Shown here: piece by piece, positions 1-11,405 of the stretch
Layout: every line of letters starts with the position of its first letter
Position numbering within the stretch: position 1 is the first letter of the stretch
NCBI GenBank assembly: GCA_007449985.2
Contig: VIIQ02000091.1
Span: 248,001 to 312,000 of the forward strand
Direction of reading: 5' to 3'
DNA: 64,000 nt
DNA from: Desmodesmus armatus
Taxonomy: Eukaryota; Chlorophyta; Chlorophyceae; Sphaeropleales; Scenedesmaceae
Translations under genes and position numbers: made by a program
Notes under the pieces: model-generated
What the model was told of the DNA's origin: nothing
Seen by the model: the letters and a program-made list of their open reading frames with translations, nothing else
Databases searched by the model: none

Positions 1-44
1 TGTGCGCTTGCATGTGGTACATGCTGTTTTGCACTGCTTTTGCA

Positions 45-642
45 GGCATTGGCGCATGGTGCCACTAAGAGCCTGGCGATTGACATGGGCTTTCTGCTGA
101 ACGGGCCAGAAGAGCTGCCTGCCAGAAGACAGCCTTGCCTGCAGAGCTTGGGAGCTCTCTGGCTCAAGCTAGAAGTTGCTGAGCGCCTGCACCACGCTCA
201 CGCCGATTGGCGGCCAAAAACTTCCTCACAATGCAGGAGCTCTCCTGCTGCCCCTGCTGCTCCCTGCCCCTGCAGCAGCATCAGCTCCAACAGATGTCAG
301 GGATCGCCCCAGCTGCGCCTGCATGCACAAGGGTGGCCGGTGCTGTGCATGCAGGCGCAGCAGGAGATGCCGTTCCAGGATCGAATTCGGGTTGCCAATT
401 TGCGCGTGCCTCAGGCCCCGGGGGACCCGCACTGGCACCCTGGTGCATGCATCCACTCTGCAGCACCCTGCACTACTGTTGGATTATCATGCTGTAGCAT
501 CTGGCACCCAGGAGCCCCTGGACCATTTCAAACACCCTGTCTCAACCCCAGTACAGTGTGTACTGCCATGCCCAGGCAACGTCTTACACCAGCTTTTACG
601 CACGTCAGGTTACGAGTATATCGTTCCAAAACAAAAGGTTGA
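45..642 (+). CDS. possible last exon of an upstream plus-strand gene (partial, unrecognised)
   Basis: After an acceptor-like TTTTGCAG at 37-44 an open frame begins ALAHGATKSLAIDMGF and continues for about 60 residues of ordinary, balanced composition (helical, Leu/Ala/Glu-rich) to about position 230. It then becomes Pro/Cys/Ser-rich and looks non-coding, although the frame stays open to a stop at 640-642. I read this as the 3' exon of a gene whose body lies left of the window, possibly with another donor inside 200-300. The family is not recognised. The next gene starts at 904 on the same strand, and 643-903 shows no feature I can support. The whole call could be wrong. Confidence 0.25.
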
Positions 643-903
643 CTGCGTGCAAATGTGACGATGCAACGGTTATCATCGGGTTTGTGGTTTGTCTCAGTCT
701 CACCTTGCCCCTTATCAACCTCTCTCGGAAGACCTTAGAGTCTTACTATAACCGTGACGAGTACTATACTGTGACATACTGTGGCTTGGTCGAATCAGCC
801 CGCTCAGCCATCCCTACAGCACTGCTCAGCAGCTTGGTCCCGTCCGGGTGCTTCCAAGAGCAGTGGCCACACAAACCTCTCCTACAACGTGTAAATATTC
901 ATC

Positions 904-3900
904 ATGGAAGCCGTCGCCCTCCTTTATGGACTGCAAGGCAAGATCAAGGAGGAGTTCATGGCCTGTGCCATGGTGGCACTGAGTACAGATGAGGAGGGTC
1001 CACAGAAGTGGGAGGCCAGTGTGAGGATCAAGAAGAGCAAAGCAACGTGAGTCGTTCTTAATGTCATCATGCAGGTCTGCCTCTGCACACACAGGTTGTG
1101 CTTGGGTCAGGTCGGCTGTTTGGTGACTGAAAGCACCCTCAGCACAGATTGATGTAGCAGTTGTTGTGCTGCAGGTGGGGGCGTTACTACACAGAAGACG
1201 ACGCCAAGCGTGCCCTGGGTGCTTTGTTTGCCAACGAGGCAGAGCTCAAGACCTTCAAGAAGGAGGTGGGGAGGCTGCCCTGCATGCTGCAGCCCTGCAT
1301 GCCTGCCTGCAATGTTCAGTTTTGTTGCTATGCAGGCATGCAGCCCATGGCTGTGTGAGCTGCCACCATGTATCAAGCTCAGCACGACTGCCAGCTGCCC
1401 AGCACACCCTGTCCTGCAGGACCCTCAATGCTTCCACAATTTCTATTTCCTGCAGTCAAGACAACAGCGTCGGACCTTCAGGGTGAAGAATGGACAGGTC
1501 ACCGTCCCAGCAAAAGGTGTGTGCTGCAACACCAGCCCAGCGCAGAGCGACGAGTGTCACCTGAAAGACCTCCGCTGATTGCACGGTGCTATTCATACCA
1601 AATGGGTGTGCTGACTTCCTGCAGTCCTGCATGCAGTGTTGCATGGGTGTTGCCGTACGATTCCACTGGCCTGCTGTAACATATTTTTGCCCCGCCTCTT
1701 GTCTGTAAACTGCTGCTGTCTGTCTGCACAGCCCCAGCTGCCGCACAGCCTGTCAACAGCACCAAGTCTCCCCTGCAAGCCAACAACTCAGTTGCCAACC
1801 AGGCTACTGACCACGGCAAGACACGCAACACCTCCCTGGCGGCAACTGACTCCACCAACGACAAGCCACTGCCACGCCTGGGCTCCCGGATCAGCGTCAA
1901 GACCTCATTGGCTGCAGCCTGCTGCTCGCTGGACCAGCCAAGCACATCCACCAGCAGCTCGCATGGCCGGTACCACACACCAAGCAAGAAGGAGGCAGAG
2001 GTGCATATGCTCATGCATGAGCAGGTGCGCGCTTCATGTGCATCCTTAGCCTGCACTGCAGCAAGCGCGCAGCAGCCGGCGAGTGGCTATGCACTGCTGT
2101 GCGGCACAGCTCAGCTGAGGCTCATGCTTCCATGCTGCTGCCACGAGGCCACAAGAAAAGAGGGATGCTCACTCAGTGTGCATGGCCGACACCACGACCT
2201 ATCCCTGGCCCACTGGCAGTGGGTGACCCCCTTGTACACTGCAGGGGCTCTTGACATCAGCAGGGTGTGTTTGACATGTGATGGGACCCGCTCAGGTGCA
2301 TTGCTTCCCTGCTCAGCTGTGATGTTTGAAGGAAGTTCAATGATGGGTTCCTGGCTGCAGGTACACCAACTGTACAGTCATATGAAAGCCTGCCAACATT
2401 GTTGCCTGCTGCTGCTTTTTGCGTGTGGGCTTGTCTGTACGACCTGCTGCTGTGTAGGCCGCCTACACACAGCATGTAAGTTACATGCTGGCTGCCAAGC
2501 CCTACCTCAGCAGCCCCCCACCACACCTGGAGAATCTGCAAAACACCCAGATGAGCTCAGCGCGACAGAAGGCGATGGAGCAGAACAGCATCGTTGAGAT
2601 GGTCTGCGACAACCACTACATGGCGGCTGTGTTGTTCGGCAAGAGCATGGTAGTGTGAGTTGTGCTGGGCAGTGTGTCACACAGTCAAACAGTCATGTTT
2701 CTGCACACAGATGGGATGGTCAGGCCAGCTGCTGTCTATCAAGTTTTGTGTCTCAAAGCAACGTGCTCAGAGCGTGCTTCTGCTGCAGGTATGGCTACTA
2801 CCGCTCATATGCTGATGCGCATGATGCACGGAGCGCTCTGTTCAAAAGTAACAGGGCGCTGGCAGATTTCAGGCAGCGCGCGCAGCAGGGCAAGGCCACG
2901 CTGCTGAGCAAGGTGGTGAGTACTAGTGGTTAGTAAAGCTTACATCAACTTTGCAGGCTTTGATTGTTAGCCCCTGGTTGGCCACCAGAGGCTCTGCAGG
3001 AAGAGCTTTCAGGCGCCTACTGCTGGTGCTAGCGAGCACTACAAGCAGTGCATGCAGGTAGCTTGTGTGCATGGTGACTGCAAACCCAATCCTGGCCTAG
3101 TGACATGCTGTATGTCAGTAGTTGCGTTGCTACGTGCAACCCTGTGTCTGTTTGAGGAACGTTTGGCTGCAGGACATCCTTATCCTGAGGATGGATCAGC
3201 CTGATCTTTCACTTTGCATAGCAACCCTATGCATGCCCACAATGATCACATCTGCTCTGAGATGCTGCTTTCTTGCATCGCCTTGCCTGGCTGCTGCATG
3301 CAGGGGGAGCGAGATGGACCCCTGCCTACGCTGTATGACAAGTACTGGGCGCTTGTGGACACTGCCGGCGGCCAAGAAGTGGAGTGAGTACAGCACACGT
3401 GTGGGGGAGAACCTCTAGCTAGTAGCTTCCTCGGCAAACATGCTAGGCTGCCCGTTCAGATGGGTTTTTTCGACATGCTATGAACTGCCACATCAAGCAA
3501 TACTGCACACTTCAACCCAGCATGCTCAAGCAATGATGTGCTGTTGCAGGTACGGCGTGTTCCTGGATGAGCAGGAAGGCGCTGCTGCATTAGAGGCGCT
3601 GCTTGCTGATGCCAGCGCCCTGGCTGCCTTCCGTGAGCTGGTGAGCTGTGCTGTCGCCTAGTGTGAAAGAAGCACTGTTTCATGTCAAGTCCTGAACAGG
3701 CACACCCACAAATCCCTTGTCAGAGGATGCACCACCGTGGCAGCAATGAGCCTAGCAGCGCCAGCAGTTGGCCAGCAGTGCAGCGCAATTGTGCATGCGA
3801 CATGACCCCCACTGGCGGCATGATGCTGCCTGCTCACAGCTCTGTCAAGGGTCACAATTTGCGCACACTGTGCTACCCTGCAGGCAGCCAAGAACGGTGT

Positions 3901-4609
3901 GGTACGTGCTACAGTGAAGGCCTCCTAGGACACCACCTTGCCTTTGTGGAGTCTCCGCTGCCACGACTGAGCCCCTGACGATGACCAACATGAAGAAGCG
4001 ACGTGAGATTGTGCAGCTATTTTGGTGGTGCTGAGTGGCCCCTGGTGCTGAAGGACCTGCAATTCCCACTATCTCATTATGGACTGCTTGAATGCGCGGT
4101 TTGACAAGTCTTGTTTGCAGCGGGGCGTTCAAGGCACATACTTTTGCCATGCATACACCATCCAGTGCATGATGTCACTGCACTGCCACTCCAAGTGTTG
4201 TCCCTCCCGTTTGCATCTGTTGCGCTGTCTCGCACCCTCATCTTATTCCCTGCCGTTTGTATCTGTTGTGCTGTCTCGTACCCTCATCTTATTCCCTCAG
4301 GAGGCGCGCACGCTGGAGGAGCTGCAGCTACAGCGCATGGAGCGAGCGTGCGCTGTTGCTTACTTTGACTTCATGCAGCAGCAAGCAGCAGCACAAGCAG
4401 CAGCCATGCTAGTAGCAGTTGATGAGCTGGAGGAGAGCATTGAGCAGCAGCTGTCTGCTGAGCCTGATCTTTGGAAGGTGGCAGTGAGCATGCAGGGGCA
4501 GATAGAGGAGTTGGCTCAGCTGCGTGCTGAGCACACACTCATGTTGCGCTGGGCGCAGCGCTTTCAGTGTATGGGGCAGTGTGCAGCACAGCGCTTTGCA
4601 TCCTTGTGA
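904..4609 (+). CDS. unknown 491-residue protein with three copies of a short YG/YY-(DA)-ALF-L-F motif; 11 exons
   Basis: The spliced model is 904-1046, 1175-1265, 1456-1516, 1732-2024, 2458-2654, 2789-2912, 2989-3057, 3304-3383, 3550-3640, an 18-nt microexon 3884-3901, and 4301-4609 (TGA). All junctions are GT-AG with matching phases and give 491 aa starting MEAVALLYGLQGKIKEE. Three exons (2, 6, 9) each encode a related motif of about 30 residues: WGRYYTEDDAKRALGALF, YGYYRSYADAHDARSALF and YGVFLDEQEGAAALEALL. Each is followed by a short linker and a conserved L-x2-F. Each such exon begins with the same split codon phase, which suggests internal exon duplication. Between repeats 1 and 2 lies a Ser/Thr/Asn-rich linker. 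The C-terminus (EARTLEELQLQRMERA onward) is a Gln/Ala-rich likely coiled coil. No signal peptide or membrane segment is seen. I do not recognise the family and assign no function. Confidence is good that it is a gene, lower for exons 7 and 10. Confidence 0.72.
4206..4296 (+). repeat. tandem duplication (about 45 bp x2) of the intron 3' end before the last exon
   Basis: Two copies of a pyrimidine-rich segment (CCGTTTGYATCTGTTG followed by CTGTCTCGYACCCTCATC), at 4206-4250 and 4252-4296, lie immediately before the acceptor of the last exon of the 0.9-4.6 kb gene. The second copy is followed by the working CAG acceptor. It is one of several splice-edge duplications in the window. Confidence 0.8.
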
Positions 4610-6425
4610 TGCAGGTCACATACTGACCATTGCTGGGTGTTTTTTCAACACCTTTGTCTGCATCTGGTGGAATGTGATTGGGGTGTTGATGCGCTGTGTC
4701 TTTTTCACTTGTGCCCCTACCACTCAACTCGTACACTCGCGGACGCCACTAGGGCAACACCTGGCAGACTCAGCTCAGATTTCACACCATGTGCCACCTG
4801 AATTGAGTGTTCAATGCTTGCGCCTTGTTTCACACCATGTGCCACCTGAATTGAGTGTTCAAAGCTTGCGCCTTGCAACATGATTCACACACACACTGAG
4901 AGAGAGGGAGAGGAGAGAGGAGCATGCCCCGACCGTGCCCCTTACGGCAGCTGTCCATGGGCAGTGTTTGTGTTCTGCAAGTCGGCAGGCGCAATGTTGA
5001 AACAACCAGACCTGCCATGTGTGCATTTGAGTAGCCAAACAACAGTCTGCAGTTGATGCCGGCTCCCCGCCAACTAGGGCGAGCGGCATGTTGGGTGCCA
5101 GCAGCGGCACAAGCATTGCGTAATCATCACAAGCAGCACACTTCAAGCTGACAGAAGGCCACCAGGTTTGCATGGTCTCAAACTAGACATCCTTAGACAG
5201 CCAAAAGACTGGATCTACAAATGGCTGCTGCAACTCATTGTTGAGCTGGCGAGGCAAGCACTGATGTTGAAAGCATTGCAGGCAAGCATAGCACTACCGC
5301 CCGGGCTGCTGGTTTGTGGCAATCGCATGGTGACTGCTGGGGTTGGCATGAGCACCTGAACTTGCAGTCAGTCCTGCATTGAGCCATGCCATACAACCAC
5401 GACGCTGCACGCCTGGTTGTTGTGTGTGTCACCAGTGACTAGATCGCACTGAAAGCTGGCCTGTCCTAGCAGCCAAATCTAGGATAGGCTGCTGAGCAGA
5501 CTCTATCAGCAGGCTGCTGTTGCTTGATTCAGGTGACACCTTTGAAAGGCACATCTACTCCATCCCCACAGGGTAGCTCGCACGGCAAGCAAACAAGGGA
5601 AACACCTTCGAACCTCCCGCACATCCGCTGCACACACTGCAAGTGAGTGCACAAGGGCATTGGCCTCATGCCAGGACCCACCCACTTGTCACACTGCACT
5701 CAGTGCAGCACGGTGCTGCCACCCAGGCCAACTTCCAGTGTATGGTGACGTAACGCACAGGTACAACGCATTGCCTGGAAGTTGACATATGCCAACTGCC
5801 GCAGCAACAATACTCATGCCCATAACACAGTATGCGTCTTGGTTCTTGTGTGCAGTCAGGGTCACCTTGAATGCGGCTGCCATGTCACACCGTGACTCTA
5901 TTGAAGAGAGCCTCTTGGCGAGATGATAGTGGCAGAAACATAGCACACAACGCAGCGCAGGGCCTCCCACTGACAACGAAACAGCGCTATGATGACATTG
6001 TGATAGTGGCCTTGCAATGATTGATACTACGCAGTGCGCATGTGCAACCCTTGTGAGTGTTTCCCACCACGCTTGCATGGTCTTGGTGCCATGCCAAGTG
6101 TCAGGCTGAGGCTGTTGTAACCTGCCATGCACCTGCTATGACTGAGATGTACACCCATCAGCCCTGGTCAAGCCATCCACTGGTGGCACCAGCAGCAGAC
6201 ACAGGTACTGAAGCCGCACAACGAGCTTATGCAACAACTCTCATAAGCAGCAGCAAAATGCATCGACCACTGCATGTTGTGGGATGGCAAGACTGCCGCC
6301 AGCGTCTGCCAAACCTGCCGCACGCACACTGTGAAGAGTTGTGGCAAGCAACATGGTGAAAGCTCCAGCCAAGGGATGGTTTTCACTGACACACTCATGG
6401 ACAAACTGTGCTGCTGTTGTTGTGG
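4610..6425. other. non-coding stretch between convergent genes; nothing recognised except a 48-bp direct duplication
   Basis: No ORF here has convincing protein composition or splice context. It probably contains the 3' UTR of the plus-strand gene ending at 4609. The only clear structure is a near-perfect 48-bp tandem duplication at 4780-4827 and 4828-4875. Confidence 0.6.
4780..4875. repeat. 48-bp tandem duplication, two copies
   Basis: The unit beginning TTTCACACCATGTGCCACC occurs at 4780-4827 and again at 4828-4875 with one mismatch (AATGCTTGCG versus AAAGCTTGCG). The high identity indicates recent duplication. It lies just downstream of the gene ending at 4609. Confidence 0.9.
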
Positions 6426-6960
6426 ATGATTGCTGTCAACTTGTGCAAGCTTGAGGGACACAGAAACATGCAGCAAGCAAGAGCCGCGACCCTTTGCGCC
6501 CCCACCATCTATCACAGTAGCTGTTGGCAACCCATACACAAGGTTCAGGCGTTTGCACTGGAAAACATGCAGGCAGCTCATGCTGCAGCCTTTGTCGCTG
6601 GTTGCCTTCATCATATGCATGCCCAGGGACAACAAAAAAGAAGTGACCGAGAGCTGCAGCCCCTTGCGCCCCGTTTTATCTGTCACAGCAACTGTTGGCA
6701 ACCCCATCACGATGGTCAAGGCAGTTGCACTGGAAAACATGCAGGCAGCTCATGCTGCAACCTTTGTCACTGGTTGCTATCAACTTATTCATGCCCAGGA
6801 ACAACAAAAATGCAGCGACCGGGAGCTGTAGCCCCTTGCATTCCCATCACAGTAAGTGTGGGCGACCCCAACACAATGGTCAAGGCAGTTGCACTGAAGA
6901 CGACATAACCAGCTGGTGCAGCAGCCTTCTGCTGATTGCCAACAAACTATGCATGTCAAG
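6426..6960. repeat. degenerate tandem repeat, unit about 165-175 bp, about 3.3 copies
   Basis: Successive units start near 6426, 6607, 6779 and 6940. Each carries the same order of blocks: a CATGCCCAGGGACAACA-like block, a GCGACC...AGCCCCTTGCGCCCC block, a CTGTTGGCAACCC block, and GCACTGGAAAACATGCAGG followed by CAGCTCATGCTGCA. Units 2 and 3 are most alike; unit 4 is truncated and most diverged. Indels break any common reading frame, so this is more likely non-coding than a repeat protein. Confidence 0.7.
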
Positions 6961-8560
6961 GGACACCACAACTGCATCGAGCAAGAGCTCCTTGTATGGG
7001 CAGCATCAGCTTATGCATGTGTACCAGTACAGTACTTGCCAGTACCTGGTGGTACTGCTGCACATGTTGTCCTTGACTGCTCTGAGTTCTCACACAGGTA
7101 AAATCCATCATACAGAAAGGCTGCACAAACCGTTTAGCGTGTATTCTTTGTCAGTCAAACCCTCCTTGCGATGCTGGGTTTCTGCGATGTGTGGTGAGAA
7201 GGGAGCACCAACTAGCCTAGAACTTTGACACACGCTCTAGTGGACGCGAGTTCCTTGTAATGACAAAGTGCAAGCAGTTTTGATGGAGATCTCTCAGATC
7301 TGAGAGATCTAGATGTCCCTCAATGCTGCCAAGGCTGATGGCAGAGGCACATTTGCGCCATGCATGTATATGAGATTGAGCTTTTGAAGGCGCCTTGTGT
7401 TCGATTTTAGTCTTTCATGCCGCGCTTCGGCAGTTTTGCTGAGGGTCACCCTTGATCACGCTGTACAGCAGTACATGAACTGCTTCTATGGCGCCCAAGT
7501 AGTCTACAAATATCTTATTTGAGGCTTGAGGAAGGTTTCAACCCCGTCCTGTCCTGCTGTCAAGCTGTTGTTGGGTTGGTTGCTCCCCCTCCCTGATGCC
7601 ATCAGCTGTCACAACGCTAGTCGGTCTGTTCGGAAACCTGTGTTGTGCTGCTCTCACAAAGCAAGGTTGTGCTGGGGCGGCATCATTACCAGCACATGCA
7701 TGTTGTCATAGCGTGCTTGTACTCGCGGGCTGCAGTAGCTGACACACCCACAACCACCACAAATGTGCTGCCATCAAGCCCTTGACACCACATCCATCAG
7801 TGTGGCAACAACAAGTCATGGGAGCCTGCATCACTGGTAATACTAACAGTACATATCTGTGCCACTGCAATGGTTGCACTTCCCCAAGCAGCAACCATGC
7901 TGGAGGCCGTGCACACCAGCTGCAAGGTCAAAGCTGGCATACCTGTTGTCAGCTATGCGGATTGGCCAGGGGTACAAGAGTTCATCATGTACACCTGAGC
8001 ATGTGCCAGATAGAAGTCTGCGGCAAGCTGCCCCACCCTGGACAAAAGTGTGCTGCTAGCAGTAGTACGACTCCCTTGCATGCTGCAAACATGCCCCCCC
8101 TCCCTTCCAGCACACCACAGGTTTCATAGGGATGCAACAACAGTTACAGAAATTGGCTCAGCAAAAGCTGAGCAACCCACAAGGGAGCCAGAGGCTCATG
8201 GGGGAACTGAAACAAACCCATCTTGTTCAAAGCAGCAACTCAGCTCCACAACTTCCAAATGTTGGCAGGGCGGGGCAAAAAACAAGCACACTGCAAGATA
8301 CATCGCGCTGTAAACAAGGAGTTTACAGTGTGCACTGTGGTTGCCATGCCATTGCCACCCCTAGTCAGATCAGCCCACTAGCATCCATACAAAACAATGT
8401 GCCCCTCCATTCCCAACAGCTCATGTATGATGGCTGCTGGCTGCTGCTTGGCTGCTAAAGCCCTGGTGGTGCAGTAGCTGGTGATAGCGTGTGGCTACAC
8501 AACACAGACTGCTCTGACCAGGCACTGCTCACAACCGCTGCCACGACTAAACTGCATAAT
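6961..8560. other. non-coding stretch; holds a perfect 24-bp palindrome, otherwise nothing recognised
   Basis: No supported gene. The right part (about 7.7-8.56 kb) is CA-rich on the plus strand, as are other minus-strand untranslated and intronic segments here. It probably holds the 3' UTR of the minus-strand gene that ends at 8561. Confidence 0.5.
7287..7310. repeat. perfect 24-bp palindrome
   Basis: The 24 bases from 7287 to 7310 equal their own reverse complement. The half-site is AGATCTCTCAGA, so AGATCT occurs three times. It lies in intergenic DNA between convergent genes. It could be a dimeric protein-binding site, a cruciform former, or the relic of a small inverted repeat. No function can be assigned. 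Confidence 0.95.
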
Positions 8561-10657
8561 TCAAGGCTTGTTGATGATACCGTAGGTGCCCATGATCGAG
8601 AAGGCAGCCAACAGCCTGCGTGTGGTGCTGGCTGCAGCACTGACGATCAACCCCCCAACAGCAAGGCTGTTGGCAAACTCCAAGTCCTCCTTCAGCTCCT
8701 GCAGGGCGGCAGCCTCCCTTGTCTGAGACACCCTTCTGTCCAGCTCCTGCACCAGCTCCATGCTGGCTGCACTCTGTAGGTGCATTGCAATTGAAAGGCA
8801 GCAACACGCCAGCAGCTGTAAGCGCACACGTGACAATACTGAAGCTAGCACTTTTTTGGGGTAGGGAGGCGCCACCCAACTGGTAGTCCCCAAGGGTGCC
8901 ACAGTGCGCAAAACACCAACAGTCCCTGTCGTTTCTGCCCACCAGAAGGCCCTGACTGCCTGATGTAGTATAGGTCATGAAGCCAGGTTGGTGACGGCTG
9001 TTGGGAATGCCACCCAGCTTGCTTTTGCATGCTCACCACACCAAGGCAACAGCTGGAAACTGACAACAATAGAAGTGACACTGCCTTAGACACAGTGTTG
9101 TCATTCCACATGTCCATCTTACCTTGTCCTTCCCACGCAGTCCTAGTGCCTTAACCATCTGCTTCTGCCAGTCACTACGCTCATCTGGCATGTCTGCTGG
9201 CAGTGCTGCCTTGCGTTTGCGAGTCTTCTGTGTGGGGGGTGGGGCAGCCTCCTCCTCGTCATCATCACCTGCTGCTGCAAACGTGGCTGCGGCAACGTTC
9301 GCCCTTGCTGCTGCACGATGCGGCCTGCTGGCGTTGGTTTGTTTTGAAGCTGCAGCTGTGGCTTTGCTGGTGCTGGAGCCTGCGCCAGGCTTGCCTGCTG
9401 TGGCCGCAGCTACACCCTCCCACACCTCCGCCTCAGCTGCTGGCGGTGGGTCATCAGACACCAGTGCCCCAGATTTTGCCAAACTGAAGGCTGTAGCTGC
9501 GTCCTGCTGCTGCTGGTGCTGCTGCTCCTGCTGAGCACCATGTGTGTCTGGGGCACGAGGTTCTTGTGGCTGCTCTCTGTCAATGATGCCTGCAGACATT
9601 AGACCCGCACCGCAACAGCGTCAGGGTTGAGGTTCTCTGAATATGCATTGGCATCGCACACGCTGCGGAGTGAGGCTGCACTCCAAGTGCAGTCGAATGA
9701 ACGGCAAGCTCGCTTTTACGTGCAACGTGCCCAACACCAACAGCTTGTCCCTGCAGCTGACTGCCCCCAGTGGCCAGTGGGTGCGGACAGCAGCATGGCA
9801 GCACCAGGAATGGACCTGCCAGATGACAGTTGCATCGACCCACCTGCTGCCCTGCACTCCGCCAGAGACTTTCTCACTGCACGCCTGAAGACACGAGCAA
9901 GTCGGCCGTTGTACATGCCTGTGGCATTCTCGACCATCACATACACCTCCCGCGCCTCCATGGGCTCAACTTCCAATGCGACAACCTCAGCCACAGCACT
10001 GCTGATATCAGCGTCACGGCCTGCGCATCACACAAGAGGCAGCAACGTTGCAAGGTGCTGTTGGAGTGTCCAGCCTTGGCGTTCAACACGGTTCCCCCTG
10101 CTGTTCTCAGATGCTGCACATGTTGCAGGGCGACAAGGGCCCATCCACATCGCTGAGAGCTGGATGTTGCAATGCACTGATGTCATGTCACAAGCTGCCC
10201 ATGGAGTTGGTTAGAGGTCAGTCACTCTTGAGCATGAGCTGCCTGCAGTTGCACTTGACGCACAGCCGTGTGTATGGCAACTTGCCTGTGAAGTAACCAT
10301 CCAATGCATCCTTGACTTCTGCGGTGTAAGGCTTGAAGGGCTCATACGGCAGCAGGTCCAAGGGCATGTCTGTGTATGTTGCCACGTGGTCAAGGATGTC
10401 ATCAAAGGTGAGGATGGTGGTGCCGGACTCCCTCAGCTTGCGAGCAACAGCATCCCGGATGTCCACTGCATTCTCTGCAGACAGAAGATAGATGTCGTTT
10501 GCTACAGGTGCAACCTCCTGCATGCCCGCTCATGGAATTACCAAGCACTGAGGTAAGGGATGGCAGTCAGCGACCTAGCAACACACCAGCTTGGTGCCCA
10601 CTTTCTACCCACTGCTCAGCCTCTTGGATGGCGGCTGCTTCTGACGCAGCAGCAGCA

Positions 10658-10689
<32 letters not shown>

Positions 10690-11405
10690 GGCAAGCTCCT
10701 CATCAGCCTCTTGAGCAGGGTCCTGCTCAACACTGTCATCCTGCAGCAGATCAGACTCATCTGCCATGCCGTCGCTTTGCTCTGCGCCATCATCATCTGA
10801 CATACTGTCTCCCCTGGAACGGCGGCCTGTGACAACACGAGCCAAAAGGAGGGTTGGCAGCAGAAGGTATGCAGGTTCTACTCACAAGGCAAGAAGCAAG
10901 CACCTCACCTCTGGCCCTGCGTGCATCTCGGAAGCCTGCATATCACAGTAGAGTGGTACATTCAGTCAAAGGGTAGCCAGCACGACAAACCAAGGTATAA
11001 GAATCTATCATATGGTCTCATAATCCAGAGCACATAGATACCTTTCCTAAGGCTGGTGTCCCTTGTGATGATGGACTGATCATGATGTGATCACGACCGC
11101 TGATCATGCCTACCTGCTACTGCTTCTTCAGCAGCCACTTGCTCCTGAACGAGGCCAATGAGTTTCTCTAGCCTGGGGTCAGGCTTCTTGCGGGACTCGA
11201 TGTAGCCTGCCTGCACAGCTTTCAGAGCTCCCAAGGATTGCTGTGCTGTCACGCCCTGTTGAACACAGATGATCTGGCCCTGCGCGTGCCCTGGTATGTG
11301 CAAAACAATTGTAGCGTCACCTTCTTTGAATGCCTGCACGCACTTATTAGCACGCTTGAGGAGAGCAGCCCGAGCTTTTGATGCGATATTGGATGCCGTC
11401 ATCAT
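8561..11405 (-). CDS. unknown low-complexity, probably nuclear protein; seven exons, one likely GC-AG intron
   Basis: Minus-strand exons, in order: 11405-11114 (MMTASNIASKARAALLKR start), 10935-10909, 10826 to about 10587, about 10524-10286, 10020-9844, 9589-9123, and 8773-8561 (stop TGA). Phases agree except at the exon 3/4 boundary, which I could not place. Exon 4 ends ACAG|GCAAGT, the strong GC-donor consensus, and joins exon 5 in phase. The product has an N-terminal helical region, then FRDARRARGRRSRGDS followed by an acidic Ser/Asp/Glu stretch and a poly-Ala run. Next is a folded-looking block (IYLLSAENAVDIRDA to PYEPFKPYTAEVKDA and REVYVMVENATGMYNG), then a Gln/Ala-rich linker with a basic KTRKRKAALP motif (possible nuclear signal). 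The C-terminus has Glu-rich helices and a hydrophobic Ala/Gly/Ile tail. Family not recognised. Confidence 0.6.
10651..10690 (-). repeat. CTG/CAG triplet run encoding a poly-Ala tract
   Basis: A near-pure GCT/CTG run of about 13 units lies inside the unknown gene at 8.6-11.4 kb and reads as poly-Ala on the minus strand. Similar runs recur throughout the window (for example 13162-13196, 16078-16103, 18557-18584, 21250-21280, 47641-47690). They encode Ala, Gln or Ser according to frame, and are length-variable microsatellites in coding and intronic DNA alike. Confidence 0.85.

Noticed and set aside
6168..6740. 190-codon minus-strand ORF across the 170-bp tandem repeat
   Set aside because: Adjacent repeat units are out of frame with each other and composition is not protein-like; best explained as repeat DNA.
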